Of a stretch of 64,000 bases of DNA, positions 11,328 to 22,219 are shown in pieces. Under the pieces are notes generated by a model. It was not told the origin of the DNA, searched no databases, and saw nothing but the letters and a program-made list of their open reading frames with translations. The stretch's first letter is position 1. The number at the start of each line of letters is the position of its first letter. The stretch lies in assembly GCA_944739405.2 (NCBI GenBank), contig OX123186.2, positions 9,570,995-9,634,994 on the forward strand, written 5' to 3'. Origin of the DNA: Euclidia mi (lineage: Eukaryota > Arthropoda > Insecta > Lepidoptera > Erebidae). Position numbers and translations under genes: made by a program.

Positions 11328-13258
11328 CTAATACATCACACTGTTATTTCTCACGATTAAACCAATCAGAACCGCATAAACTGTCTGCCACCTCCAAAAT
11401 TTCTTGGCCCCAGGATCTGAAAGTACCTGGAAACCTTTTCGCTGCTTACCCATTGCTCTAACGATACTGATTTGGCAACAATGCTACTGTTATATATTTT
11501 TTTAAATATTTGCGGGTCAAAATCGGTCTGTGCGCAGAACCCTGGTGGAGGCCGAGGCAGCAGTGGACGTCTCTAGGTTGACATGCCGATTTGCGAGTCC
11601 CTATTTAGCCACATTTATAAGATTAATATTTGAAAGCTCGCTTGGACGGAACAAAGTTTACCTATCACTTACAATTTTGTACAGTGAAAGCCTCGTTTGT
11701 AAATGTTAGAAAAAGTAAAAACAAATTGTTTCTAAACAACTTTTCACTTAAAGGATACAATGGAATTTCGTTGTTGTTGAAATAACAGTTGTGTTCTTAA
11801 ATATTTTTCTTTACATGTTTTTACCATGGTAAACCAGTGGTATTAGTTAGTTTAAAAGCCGCAGTTTGATGCCGAGATGAAATAAATACTATTCGTTATT
11901 TCTTTACCATAATTATTTTTATCAGTAATATGGTAACAAAGCGACCATTCATATATAAAATATTTATTTTGCCTTGATATATTGGTATATATTGATCTAT
12001 TTTACTCTTATTATATGTCTCTATATTATAAATCGATTCATTGACAGGTCACCTTACATTGGCAATTAAGCTTGATGAGTCGCTTTGTATACCATCCTCA
12101 TCTGCGCCTGCTGACCTTTGCTAAACCTCCCCAAAATTTACATTTAATCTAGTGAGCCATGCCACGATGCACTACGCTCATAATTTAAGGGCCTTGTTTT
12201 CTGTAGGTACACTGTGTACATATTGTTCTACAAAGTCTGGCCAAAATTGATGAATGAGAAAAATCTTTTCAACTCGTTAAAGCGGATTCGTTTTTAAGAA
12301 TGAGAAGGACTTGCTCGAGAGTTCAAAAAAAGTTCAATCATCAACAATTCAAACGCAAAGCTATTGAACTGTTAAAAGCACTTTAGAGTTTAGGTTACGG
12401 CCAACGTATTACTTGTGTGTTAATTTTAGTAGACCTTGTTTAACAATAATTGTCGAATTTAGTCAATTGCTAATCCGTGGACAATGATTATAGTGTCCAC
12501 TATTTGATTGGTAATAATTTAATCTAAGTATTTCTCTTGTAGTCTAGCTATTCATTTATTATAAAATGAATTCTGCTTCTTATCCCGTCTGCCTGTACGA
12601 ATGCAAAGAACTTAAAAACTACCCAACGTAATTTTGTATGGTTGTCACCAATAGATAGCATGATTCTTGAGGAAATTTCAGGTGTATTCGGACGGAGACA
12701 TGGGCGAGGTCTAGAACTATGCTGTTTTTATCCCTTGTGAAAAAAATATTAACTTTTTTTTAAGAGCTTAATTTCATATCCAAATGACATAGTTTGTCAA
12801 CGTTTGAAGAAAACGTAACAATTTTCTTCCGAATTTTATTTGCCTAAGTTACTTTTAAATGTTAACCTTTATAGTCCCAGAGTCGAATTGCGATCACTAT
12901 AGCTGATTACTAATATCAATAACTGAGATTTAACACATATATCTTTGACTTGTATACCACAATCAAAGTAGTTAGATATCTCAGACGTTACAGAGATTGC
13001 ACAAAGCGCCTGAAGGATATTTGTACCAAACGGTTTAGTTAATGAATCTAGACGTTTCTATGCGTTTCTATACGTTTCGATTGCGATATCGAAGCCCAGT
13101 TAATATGAGAATTGCTTGATATAGAATGTATATTAATCAAAATTTTGATAACCTACATAGAAAGAATAACCAGAGTAAGTATAATATGATTTTTACGAAT
13201 AGATTTACGGTGCCAATAATTTATCTATTCATAGATTTATTTTGTCCATTTATATTGT

Positions 13259-13495
13259 CCGTGTGGTGACGGATTAAGAATACGGATTGTCAGCACCCCA
13301 TATCATCCCACGGGTATCGTAAGAGCCGACAGAGGGAGCATATTATGCAGAGAATAGCACTATAAGAGAAGGAAAACTTGATACAAACCCTACACCAACT
13401 CGTTTGGCCAGCGTGGTATAGTATGCTAATTCCTCCTTTCAAAGGACAGGCCTATTCCAGCAGTAGACTGTTGATGGCTGATGATGATGATGATC
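13259..13495 (+). mobile_element. 'ccgtgtggtgacgg' interspersed repeat (SINE-like, family G)
   Basis: Starts ccgtgtggtgacgg, passes 'gtcgtaagagccgacaga'-type sequence (here with one change), then 'ggccagcgtggtata', 'ttccagcagtagact' and ends in a GATGAT microsatellite. The same order is seen at 41940-42175, and partial copies lie at 40693-40840 and 31741-31862. No pol III boxes are evident and no protein is encoded. The family is common in moth genomes as far as I recognise it. Confidence 0.7.
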
Positions 13496-14803
13496 ATAGA
13501 TTTAGCTACCAGAGATTATTTGATGTATTTTGTATGGAGCTTATGTCTATTGTCTGTCTTGTAAGAGAGTCAACAAGTCTTCTGTGTCGGTCTCTCCTTG
13601 TCACAACAGGAGGATTTGGCTTACTGTAACACGCTGGCCAGATGCGTTGGTATGTTGTTTGAGTGTCGAGTTTTCCGGCTCTTCGCAATGACACTATAGT
13701 ATTGTTCATAGCCACCTCTTTTACACACTACTTAGATTCAAAGTTATCCAAGCTGACGATGCTTATCATTGTATGCCAGATGATCCATAATATAAGGTAC
13801 GTCGTATTACCAAGGAACTAGCTACAAACAGGTGAAGTAGTACATCATCTGTATTAAAAACATGAATGGTTTAGCTCAACAATCAATACCTTATCAGAGA
13901 ATATGGACGTAATAAAATCAGTTTGTGTAGTCAATAGGGTGACGGGCAGTGTGCTGCTAACCAACTATGGCATATTGTTTTTTAGTAAGTAGTTCAACTG
14001 TGCCAAGTGGCATAGGTTCGATCCTCACACAAGACAACATTTTGTGAAATCCGCAATTTTTTTCTGTCGATTCTTGGTCTTCTCTGTACCCGTTGGATAA
14101 ATATTTGTAGTATAGTATGCTAATTCCTCCTTTCAAAGGACAGGCCTATTCCAGCAGTAGACTGTTGATGGCTGATGATGATGATGATCATAGATTTAGC
14201 TACCAGAGATTATTTGATGTATTTTGTATGGAGCTTATGTCTATTGTCTGTCTTGTAAGAGAGTCAACAAGTCTTCTGTGTCGGTCTCTCCTTGTCACAA
14301 CAGGAGGATTTGGCTAACTGTAACACGCTGGCCAGATGCGTTGGTATGTTGTTTGAGTGTCGAGTTTTCCGGCTCTTCGTAATGACACTATAGTATTGTT
14401 CATAGCCACCTCTTTTACACACTACTTAGATTCAAAGTTATCCAAGCTGACGATGCTTATCATTGTATGCCAGATGATCCATAATATAAGGTACGTCGTA
14501 TTACCAAGGAACTAGCTACAAACAGGTGAAGTAGTACATCATCTGTATTAAAAACATGAATGGTTTAGCTCAACAATCAATACCTTATCAGAGAATATGG
14601 ACGTAATAAAATCAGTTTGTGTAGTCAACAGGGTGACGGGCAGTGTGCTGCTAACCAACTATGGCATATTGTTTTTTAGTAAGTAGTTCAACTGTGCCAA
14701 GTGGCATAGGTTCGATCCTCACACAAGACAACATTTTGTGAAATCCGCAATTTTTTTCTGTCGGTTCTTGGTATTCTCTGTACCCGTTGGTTAAATATTT
14801 GTA
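13416..14803. repeat. 694-bp tandem duplication, two units
   Basis: Bases 13416-14109 repeat almost exactly as 14110-14803; only about half a dozen substitutions were seen (for example near 13621/14315, 13685/14379 and 14072/14766). Each unit holds the 3' part of the family G repeat, an inverted fragment of the same repeat (around 13610-13690) and unique-looking DNA. The high identity means the duplication is recent or the copies are homogenised. The open frames in it are not genes. Confidence 0.92.
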
Positions 14804-15465
14804 AAAACAGCTGCTACACAAGTTTTATTCCTAGTTCAGGGGTTGTTCGTTTAAAATAAAAAATAGTAAGTAACATAAAAACTGGTGCCCTTTAATCAGG
14901 AAGTAAAAGCACTGGCAATCCACGCTCTCATTTTGTTCTTTATTCTTTAAAAGTAAAGAACATTTCAATAGCTACAAAGGAGCGAATGTAAAACAGTTCG
15001 TACAAAATAATAATAGATTCGCACTTTCCTAACCACCAAAATAACTGACCTTGAACACAAAAAACAATAATAAACCTGATGACAACGACCTTCCCCAATT
15101 AACCAAAGAGTTTAAATGTATCAAGGTCTTAATTAGACGTGAAATCAGCTCCTAATCGTCTTAATTTCACTGTTGTTACTACGCCAAATAAAAATGTAGC
15201 TACGCGTATTTTGTCTTTAAATCCGATTGGTATCTGTAATTAGGGTGAGCAAAGAGGTTATTATGCAGAACATTTTCAAGATTCGTTCGTTACATATAAG
15301 AATAGAGGATGTATAAGTTCAACAGTATGAGGAAAAATAGGATATGTGGTTAATATTCCTGCAAAATTTGGTTTACTTGATAGTATTTAAGATGCATATA
15401 AGTATGTTAACTGTGAAGGGTAAGAATATAAAGGTACGTCCAAAAGGTTTTATGTTATAATATCT
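14804..15465. other. Non-coding stretch
   Basis: AT-rich sequence with no recognised feature. Confidence 0.45.
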
Positions 15466-15890
15466 TCTTCTTCTTTCTCTTAGCGTTATCCCAGTTTTAA
15501 TCTGGGCTCCGCTTACTAGTCTAACCGGATTTGGCTGAATATTAGCTTTTCCACAGAGCGACTGCCTGTCTGACCTCCGCAACCCGAAGGGGTAGCGATA
15601 TTCCATGATTAAGACTAGTGTCAGTTTATTTAGAAGGTACTGACAGCCTGTAACGACTGTCAAAGATCTTCATGACAACCAGGACCGACGGCTTAACGTG
15701 CTCTCCGAGGCACGGGACATGCGATAATTAACAATTCAATACGCACATAACTCCGAAAAGTCATTGGTGCGCGCCGTGGATTCGAACGCCGAGTTGATAT
15801 AGCCGAGTGGATAAACCAACAGACTGCCATGCAGAGGGCATGGCAGCCTGTTGGTTTATCCACTTGGCTATCGCTGCCTTTCTTTTTTTA
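15466..15890 (-). mobile_element. tRNA-headed SINE (family A) with palindromic head
   Basis: On the minus strand the head begins ggcagcgatagccaagtgg (A-box-like) and has a B-box-like ttcgaatcc near 15778-15786. It then holds the core 'gacttttcggagttatgtgc' (about 15721-15764), a long body and the end 'gggataacgctaagagaaag'. The head is disturbed by an inverted duplication (15799-15871). A 3' fragment of the same family is at 17778-17900. Confidence 0.75.
15799..15871. repeat. Palindrome, 34-bp arms, 5-nt loop, in a SINE head
   Basis: 15799-15832 and 15838-15871 are reverse complements with two mismatches around the loop agagg. The arms contain the A-box region of the SINE, so the head is present twice in opposite orientation. 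Confidence 0.9.
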
Positions 15891-16776
15891 TTGGTTAATC
15901 CTATCGGAAGTGCTCATCACACTTTAATTGTTGCTCTTACCACATTCACCATTTGCATAGAAAATTGTAAAGAAAATGTAATGAGGTGAAAATTAAGCGT
16001 TAATCGAACTAGTTTTGGTGAAACTGGGATGTAAAAAAACAAAACAAAAGAACTTCATTTAAAGCTGTAAATAAACTTTTTACAATCATTAATATAAATA
16101 GGAAACATATTTCGGTTACATTAAAATCATATATTCGCAATGCTAAAGCAATCAAACTAATTTTATAGAAAGCGCCACAAATTCGAATAATTCATGCGAT
16201 TTATCACCGAAAGCAGATCTACAAGCAACATCACCGGGTCTAACTAACTTTCCGACAGTTATATTTCATTGGCTTAATAATTCAGAAGTCCTGCTTTGAG
16301 TACATACCAATATTTACGGATTGCAACTCTCGAGACTTAAATCCCTGCAATAATAATCACAAGTTAATTGAGCTGTGAGACCACTTCGGTGGAAGATTTT
16401 AATAAAATGAATTATGCATTTCAAAGGGAGCTTCTCGTTCTCAGTCAAATAGTTGAGAATTCTTTGCTCTGTTACGAAGGGAATTCAGATAATTAAGCGA
16501 CAATGGAGTTCGTGTCAAAAAGTTATGTTGAGGCTCTTCACTCCGGTTAGCGGAGTAAAATAAGGAATGTATGTATACTGTGATGAAATAAAAGGAATCT
16601 GCGGCGGGGATTTTTAATTATTCAAATGTTTCCGGCATGAAACGCGACAAAAATGAATATTTTGTTAGGCAACTTATTTTAGGAACGCTGGAAAATAAGG
16701 ATTTTAGAATACATTCAATTGATGTGGGATTTTATTGGATACTTGTGGCATGGAACATAAAATTGAGGTGTTATTT
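15891..16776. other. Non-coding stretch
   Basis: AT-rich, no supported gene or repeat. Confidence 0.45.
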
Positions 16777-17095
16777 TTAAAAACGCATCAATAAATTCAT
16801 CATCAGCCCTTTATACTGTCCCGCTGGGTATGACCCTTTTCTCACTATGTTAAGGGTAAAGTTATAGTCCACCACGCTGGCCAAGTGCGGGTTGGCAGAC
16901 TTCACATATCTGTCTAGAACATTATTGAGAACTCTCAGACATGCAGGATTCCTCATGATGTTTTCCTTCACCGATAAGCAAGCGATAATTAACAATTTAA
17001 TACGTACTTAACTTCGAAAAGTCATCGATGCATAACGTGGTTTCGAACCCGAGACCCTCTGGGTGTCTCTCCACTCGGCTATCCCTGCTTCTTTT
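16777..17095 (-). mobile_element. tRNA-headed SINE (family B)
   Basis: Minus strand: head agcagggatagccgagtgg with A box, B-box-like ggtttcgaacccgag complement near 17040-17054, core 'gacttttcgaagttaagtac' (about 16982-17024), then 'cggtgaaggaaaacatcatg' and a CATCATGATG-like end. The core is shared with families A and C, and the rest is not. Confidence 0.75.
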
Positions 17096-17157
17096 TTTTT
17101 TTAAATAAATTCAACTTCATTAAAAGGAATCGTTGTAAAACAGATAGTAGTGTGCGA

Positions 17158-17425
17158 CGACCGGTTAGCGCAGCGGTAGTGTAAGCGACTGCTACGCCGA
17201 AGGTCGCGGGTTCGATTCCCGCTCAAGTCAAACATTTGTGTGCATGAACTTGGATGTTTATCTTGGTCTGGGTGTTTCTATTTATAATATGTATGTATTT
17301 ACAAAAAAAAAGTATATATGTATGTTTATCCATTATCTAGTACCCATAACACAAGCTCTGCTTAGCTTGGGACTAGATGGTGATGTGTGTATGTGGTAGA
17401 ATATTATATTATTATAATAAATTAT
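17158..17425 (+). mobile_element. tRNA-headed SINE (family T), full length
   Basis: A box tagcgcagcgg at 17166-17176 and B box ggttcgattcc at 17209-17219 match the pol III promoter consensus. The body and AT-rich tail are those of the copy at 9105-9370, with few differences over about 260 bp. The 72-base head could fold like a tRNA, but the sequence continues as a SINE and no separate terminator is seen. Confidence 0.88.
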
Positions 17426-17777
17426 TACTATAATAGTATGTAGTTGCTAACCTTAATTCTTTTTGTAAAGATCATTATGGTATTCGCCAAAAACGTAATT
17501 TAATTACTTTCCAATTTATACTTAAAATTTTCACCTTAAAGAATAATGATATCTGATTCTAAAACTAACTTTTACCTTACGGAAGTTGCAGGAATTTTCA
17601 GATTAAAACATAAATTAAAATAATAAAGAAGGTTTGCGATAAGAATTTTGCGGTAAAAGATTCGGTTGGTAAATCCAGTTTTACTTGAAGTTATATTTTT
17701 AATAATTAAGAAAATGGTTTGTTTTGTTATATTATTATATAATCTTTCTACACAGTATTTTTGTTCCCTTTAAAGAA
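17426..17777. other. Non-coding stretch
   Basis: AT-rich, nothing recognised. Confidence 0.4.
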
Positions 17778-17900
17778 ACCCCTTTGGGTTGTGGAGGTCA
17801 GATACGCTGTCGCTCCGTGAAAAAGCTAATATTCAGTCATAGCTAGACAGCGGGCCCCAGGTTCTAACTGAGATAACGCTTGAAGGATGAGAATAATGAG
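17778..17900 (+). mobile_element. SINE family A, 3' fragment, target of the copia insertion
   Basis: Contains ttgtggaggtcagata, aaaaagctaatattcag and gagataacgctt in the order seen in the 3' part of the SINE at 15466-15890. The copia LTR begins right after it, so the SINE is older than the LTR element. Confidence 0.65.
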
Positions 17901-18047
17901 TGTTGTAATAATATTGGCTTTATAGTGTTTTTACAAAGTATTCAAAATTCTTCTTATTCGATGTAACTAGGTTACCACTTACTTCAATAAAATTACAACT
18001 AGATGAAACACATATTTTATTCTCAAATACAAAAATATATTACAACA
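17901..18047 (+). repeat. 5' LTR of the copia element
   Basis: 147 bp, begins tgttgtaataata and ends attacaaca. It is short for a copia LTR and would hold promoter and polyadenylation signals for the element. Its end is followed by the primer-binding region. Confidence 0.93.
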
Positions 18048-18064
18048 AATCGTTATCAGCACGA
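18048..18064 (+). promoter_or_regulatory. Primer-binding site, probably half-tRNA type
   Basis: The sequence after the LTR, aatcgttatcagcacga, does not look like the complement of a tRNA 3' end. It does match, from memory, the complement of the anticodon arm of insect tRNA-Ile (anticodon loop reading ..CU-IAU-AA..), with the C of 'atc' opposite inosine-34. Priming from a cleaved tRNA half is known for Drosophila copia (with tRNA-iMet). The tRNA identity is an inference. Confidence 0.5.
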
Positions 18065-18187
18065 GATTCTTGATTTTTTTTATATAAAAGAAAGGTAATG
18101 TGTGTTTTCATAATAATTCGTTGAAGTGATATTTGTGTGATTTTTTTTGGGTACGAAACATAATAGTTCTTTGCATACACTTCTGAG

Positions 18188-19006
18188 ATGGCGAACCCAA
18201 ATGGAGACACAAATGAGCGAGGTATGCGTAGTTCCTCTATTCCAACGTTCACCCTACATAATAGAGAAGGGTATAGTACGTGGAAGTTTAAAATGCGTAA
18301 TTATCTTATTCATGAGGAGTTGTTGGAAGCTATCAGTGGCTACCCAAAAGGGATGAACGTTTCCAATGTCTTAAAGATGAGGAGCGATCAGAAGGCACTA
18401 ACAAAAATTTGTCTTATCCTGGAATCATCTGCATTTACGCATGTCCGAAATGTAACTACTGCAGCGGGAGCATGGAAAGGTCTACAAAATGCTTATGAGG
18501 ATATGGGCAGGCGTTTATATTTAGTACGGAAATTATACAGATTGAGACTTGAAGATTTTGATAATAATATTGAGTCTTATATCAATGCTGTTATTTCCAC
18601 TGCTCAAGATTTGGTGGATATAGACAAAGTAATAGATGATACGTCCATTGCTGCTATTCTATTGGGAGGTCTAACGTCGAGATATGACCCATTGATTATG
18701 TCTCTTGAAAATAGTAATGCAACCGTTAAAACCAAACTGGCAAAGTCCAAATTATTGAACGAAATGTCCAATGAAAGCTCGATAAAACTGGAAACGGCTA
18801 TGAAGTCAAAAGTTGATGCCACTTCTGTTGAGTCAAAGGCAAAGAAAATTGTGTGCTATGGTTGTGGAGAACCCGGTCACAAGAGACCAAACTGTCCTTT
18901 GAAGAAAAAGAAGGTCATGAAAAGGAAGAATCCCTCTAATAAGAACTCGACCTCTGTGTCTGCTTTAGGAGCAACAAATAATTATGACGTAGATAAATTG
19001 ATTTAG
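18188..19006 (+). pseudogene. copia gag (nucleocapsid)
   Basis: 272 residues that would form the particle shell and bind element RNA. Near residues 19-31 it reads FTLHNREGYSTWKFKM, the start of the gag domain found in insect copia elements. A zinc knuckle CYGCGEPGHKRPNC is at residues 223-236, followed by a lysine-rich stretch. The ATG at 18188 is the first in frame after the primer site. The frame ends exactly where the protease active site should be, so gag and pol were one ORF that is now split. Confidence 0.88.
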
Positions 19007-19446
19007 GTGCGACCAAACACATGACTTCAAGACGAGATTGGTTTGTAGATATAAAACCTATTGATAATAAGGTAACAGTTGCAAACGGGACTAAGATTGA
19101 CGCTGAAGGCATCGGTAAAACATCTATAAATACCAAAAGCAACGTCAATACAATTAATGATGTTATGTATGTACCTAACTTGCAAACAAATCTTTTATCT
19201 GTGAAGACAGCAGTTGAAAAAGGTTTTACTGTAATGTTTGATAAGTCGGGTTGTAATTTATTTAAATCAAAAACCTTCTTCTTTACAGGTGATGCGGTTC
19301 TACATGGCTCGCCCAGTGGTGGTCTGTACACACTTGATTGTGACGTAAATATTTCCAAATTTAGAACCTATGACGTGCACTCTGATTCATTTTCTAAGTA
19401 TCAGGTATGGCATAAGCGTTTAGGTCATTATGTCGCGTTGGTATGA
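18990..19446 (+). pseudogene. copia protease and start of integrase, active site damaged
   Basis: In copia polyproteins the protease site reads D-S-G-A-T. Here the sequence gives DKLI and then, in a shifted frame, GATKHMT, so the catalytic Asp-Ser pair is missing. Downstream residues VANGTKIDAEGIGK, VMYVPNLQTNLLSV and SGCNLF are typical of the protease region. YQVWHKRLGH at the end is the His part of the integrase HHCC zinc domain. The frame breaks at 19446. Confidence 0.8.
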
Positions 19447-20000
19447 ATCTGCTGAAAAATAGTCATAAGGTTATTGATTATAAAGATGTGGATAAAAATC
19501 CATGTGTTGCTTGTGTTCAAGCGAAACAAGCTCGAAAACCGTTTAAACCGATTACTTATAAAAGAGCAACTTCAATATTAGAACTGATCTACTCTGACCT
19601 TTGTGGACCAATGTCAGTTAGCTTATTTCAGGGTAATAAATACTTTTTAGTTTTTATAGACGATTTTTCGAGTACTATATTATTATATATTTTATTTCTT
19701 CAAAGACAGAGGTAAAGGATAGGTATCATAGAGCTTGTGGTATAAAGCATCAAACTACGGTACCATATAGTCCTCAGCAGAATGGTGTTGCCGAGCGTAC
19801 TAATAGCTCAATTGTAGAAAAGGCACGATCTTATCGAAGCTAAAAGCGAACTTTCTAAAGTTTTTTGGGAAGATGCTGTTCGAACGGCTACATACCTAAA
19901 GAATAGATACCCACACCGTAAATTATAAAACTCCCTACGAGTTGTGGAATGGTTGCAAACCAGACCAAGGTAATCTCAGAGTTTTTGGGCTTCCTGTCAC
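19443..20000 (+). pseudogene. copia integrase, internally deleted
   Basis: The frame gives the second half of the HHCC domain (CVACVQAKQARKPF), then the core start YSDLCGPMSV and FIDDFS with the first catalytic Asp. After LYILFLQ the sequence jumps to CGIKHQTTVPYSPQQNGVAERTN, so the middle of the core, where the second region of the DDE triad is approached, is lost. Stops and shifts follow (19838-19990). The enzyme would insert cDNA into host DNA, but this copy cannot. Confidence 0.8.
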
Positions 20001-20009
20001 CGTAATAAA

Positions 20010-20402
20010 TTGGATCTTAAGGTTGATGAAACTGTATTTGTAGGTTATACAGAAGACCCTAATACGTATCTTTTTAGAAAACCATCTTGTCCTAGAATCT
20101 TACAAAAGTCTAGAGACGTAACATTTTTTGAAGATTGTTTTTCTAGTTTAAATAATAAAAATGTCAACAATACTAAGACTTCTACTGAACCTTTAGTACT
20201 GTCTAATAGTCTGCCTATACCGGAAGAAAACAGCACAGTTCTTGAGTCTTTTGATCAATTTCCAGTGGTCACTGTTGAACCAGCTTCAGGCCATACTGTT
20301 GTCACTGAAGATCAGACTGCTGAAGCTGATCAATTCTTTGAATCAATTGAGGAAGAAGTAATTTCTACTAGTCAAAATGATGGACATAGATATCCATCAT
20401 GA
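20010..20402 (+). pseudogene. copia integrase C-terminus and linker
   Basis: KVDETVFVGYTEDPNTYLFRKP is the conserved end of the copia integrase ('vFlGY...yrly'). A Ser/Glu-rich linker follows. The frame closes at 20400-20402, and the RT continues in a different frame. Confidence 0.7.
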
Positions 20403-21180
20403 GATCGAAAACCTCCTAATTACTTCTCATACCAAGTGTCTAGTCAAGTGTCTGATGAGCCTAGAACTTATAAAAGAGGCTATATTGGCTGATGATGTTG
20501 ATAAGTGGCAGATGGCAATGACAGATGAATATAATTCATTTATGAAGCTGAAAACATGGAAATTGGTTGACAGAGAAAGCAAGAAAGTTATACCATGTAA
20601 ATGGGTCTAAAGTTGTGAAGTACAAAGCAAGATTAGTTGCTAAGGGATTCACCCAGACGCCAGGTGTAGACTATTTTGTGACATTTTCTCCTGTCGTGCG
20701 GCACTCCTTTTTACGTACTCTACTGTCTCTCGAAGCTGAATTGGGTTTGAAGATGCGTCAGTTGGACGTTGACACTGCATTTTTAAATGGGGATCTGCTA
20801 GAGAAACTCTACATGGAGCAATCTCAAGGTTTTAAAGTAAAGGGTATGGAGAACAAAGTGTGTCTCTTACAAAAATCCCTGTAAGGACTTAAACAAGGTC
20901 CATGTGCCTGAAATATAAAGTTAGATGAAACTTTATCGTCTTTTGGTTTTGTGAAAACTCCATCTGAACCATGTGTGTATACCAAACTTTTTGGAAAAGA
21001 GTTGGTTATAGTTGCAGTCTTTGTCGATGACATAATTATTTTTTATAGAAAAGACAAGACGTGTGACATTGTCAAAAATGACTTGAAAAATGACTTTTCA
21101 ATAAAAGATTTGGGCGATTTAACTTAACCAGGAAAATGTCGAAATAAAAGTACACCAGAAAAGTTATATAAATAATCTTT
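20377..21180 (+). pseudogene. copia reverse transcriptase
   Basis: Pieces in three frames give the whole RT core: KWQMAMTDEYNSFMKLKTW, IPCKWV, YKARLVAKGFTQ, LDVDTAFLNGDL (first catalytic Asp), YMEQSQGF, LKQGP (stop-interrupted near 20881), PCVYTK and FVDDIIIFY with the Asp pair near 21026-21034. A short segment after CKWV (usually 'yKvK...') is missing at about 20610. The stop at 21124-21126 interrupts the last part. Confidence 0.85.
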
Positions 21181-21194
21181 TACAAAAGTTTGGA

Positions 21195-21974
21195 ATGGAG
21201 AATTGTAAAACTTGTACAACTCCAATATCTGGAAAACTAGAGGTCAGTACCAGCAGTGATAGTGATCATAATCTAGAAGTACATCCCTATCAAGAATTAA
21301 TTGGTTGCCTCATGTTCCTGAGTGTTAATACTCGTCCAGACATTGCATACGTGACTAGTTACCTGAGTCAGTTCAATACTCAGTACAACAAGACTCATTG
21401 GTTAGCCGCGAAGAGAGTCTTACAATACCTAAAAGGTACTTTAGATTATTCGATTTGTTATAGAAAATCAGACATGCCACTTGTAGGATTTTGCGATGCT
21501 GATTGGGCAAACTGTGATATAGATCGCCGTTCTTATACGGGTTACTATTTTAAATTAGCAGGCAGCCCGGTTTCATAGGCCTCAAGGAAGCAGCAAACCG
21601 TAGCTTTGTCCTCAGCGGAAGCCGAGTATATGGCAATAACTGAAGCTACAAAGGAAGCGATTTATTTAAGGAGATTTATCACTGAATTAATTTCAGATCC
21701 TATGGTAAGGCAAAAGTTATTACCTAATACCATAACTGTTTGTACTGATAGTCAGAGTGCACAGAGTTTGGCTTTAATTCCGGTACACCACCATAGGACG
21801 AAACATATAGATACCAAATATCACTTTATTAGAGAAAAGATTAGTGATAATTCGGTAAACTTAAAATATATCAAATCAAGTGATATGCCCGCTGACATCT
21901 TAACTAAACGAATGCAGCGTGTGGCACATGGTAGATGTGTACTAGGCTTAGGTTTAGTTTACTTTGGTACTTAG
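21195..21974 (+). pseudogene. copia RNase H
   Basis: Two frames give YQELIGCLMFLSVNTRPDIAY, AAKRVLQYLKGT, GFCDADWANC (first acidic residue), a TAG at 21576-21578 where the sense continues (KQQTVALSSAEAEYMA), CTDSQSAQSL and KHIDTKYHFIREK. These are the standard copia RNase H blocks. The enzyme would remove the RNA strand during cDNA synthesis. Apart from the single stop this part is well preserved. Confidence 0.85.
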
Positions 21975-22057
21975 TATACATTTACATACTATTTTTTCTT
22001 TGAATTGATATATTTTGAGTTCATTTTTATGTTTTATTTATTCTAGAGAATCTTGAC

Positions 22058-22067
22058 TAAGGGAGTG
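22058..22067 (+). promoter_or_regulatory. Polypurine tract of the copia element
   Basis: taagggagtg just before the 3' LTR is the expected plus-strand primer site. It is short but in the right place. Confidence 0.6.
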
Positions 22068-22214
22068 TGTTGTAATAATACTGGCTTTATAGTGTTTTTA
22101 CAAAGTATTCAAAATTTTTCTTATTCGATGTAACTAGGTTACCACTTACTTCTATAAAATAACAATTCGATGAAACACATGTTTTATTCTCAAATACAAA
22201 AATAAATTACAACA
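22068..22214 (+). repeat. 3' LTR of the copia element
   Basis: 147 bp, same ends as the 5' LTR, with about eight differences. It is followed directly by atgag, the target duplication. Confidence 0.93.
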
Positions 22215-22219
22215 ATGAG

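Larger units (their letters stand above)
9430..13258. other. Long non-coding stretch
   Basis: AT-rich, no supported gene. Two perfect hairpins lie at 11007-11062 and 11285-11327. At 11545-11590 the 'cagcagtggacgtctctagg' sequence resembles the tail motif of the repeats at 13259 and 41940. The segment about 10917-11000 (CG-containing, 'gaggatgtctcctgc') looks like repeat sequence of a family I cannot name. Confidence 0.5.
17896..22219 (+). mobile_element. Ty1/copia LTR retrotransposon, complete ends, decayed coding region
   Basis: Two 147-bp LTRs (17901-18047, 22068-22214) starting TG and ending CA flank a 4-kb interior. The 5-bp target duplication atgag is present at 17896-17900 and 22215-22219. 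Interior order is gag, protease, integrase, reverse transcriptase, RNase H, and integrase before RT defines the copia superfamily. The coding region has several stops and deletions, and the LTRs differ at roughly eight sites, so the copy is not recent. Confidence 0.95.

Noticed and set aside
13378..14317. Two near-identical 66-83-residue proteins
   Set aside because: They are the two copies of a non-coding 694-bp duplication that includes repeat tails.
17158..17230. Functional tRNA gene with perfect A and B boxes
   Set aside because: The same head is joined to the same body and tail at 9105-9370, so it is the head of a SINE.
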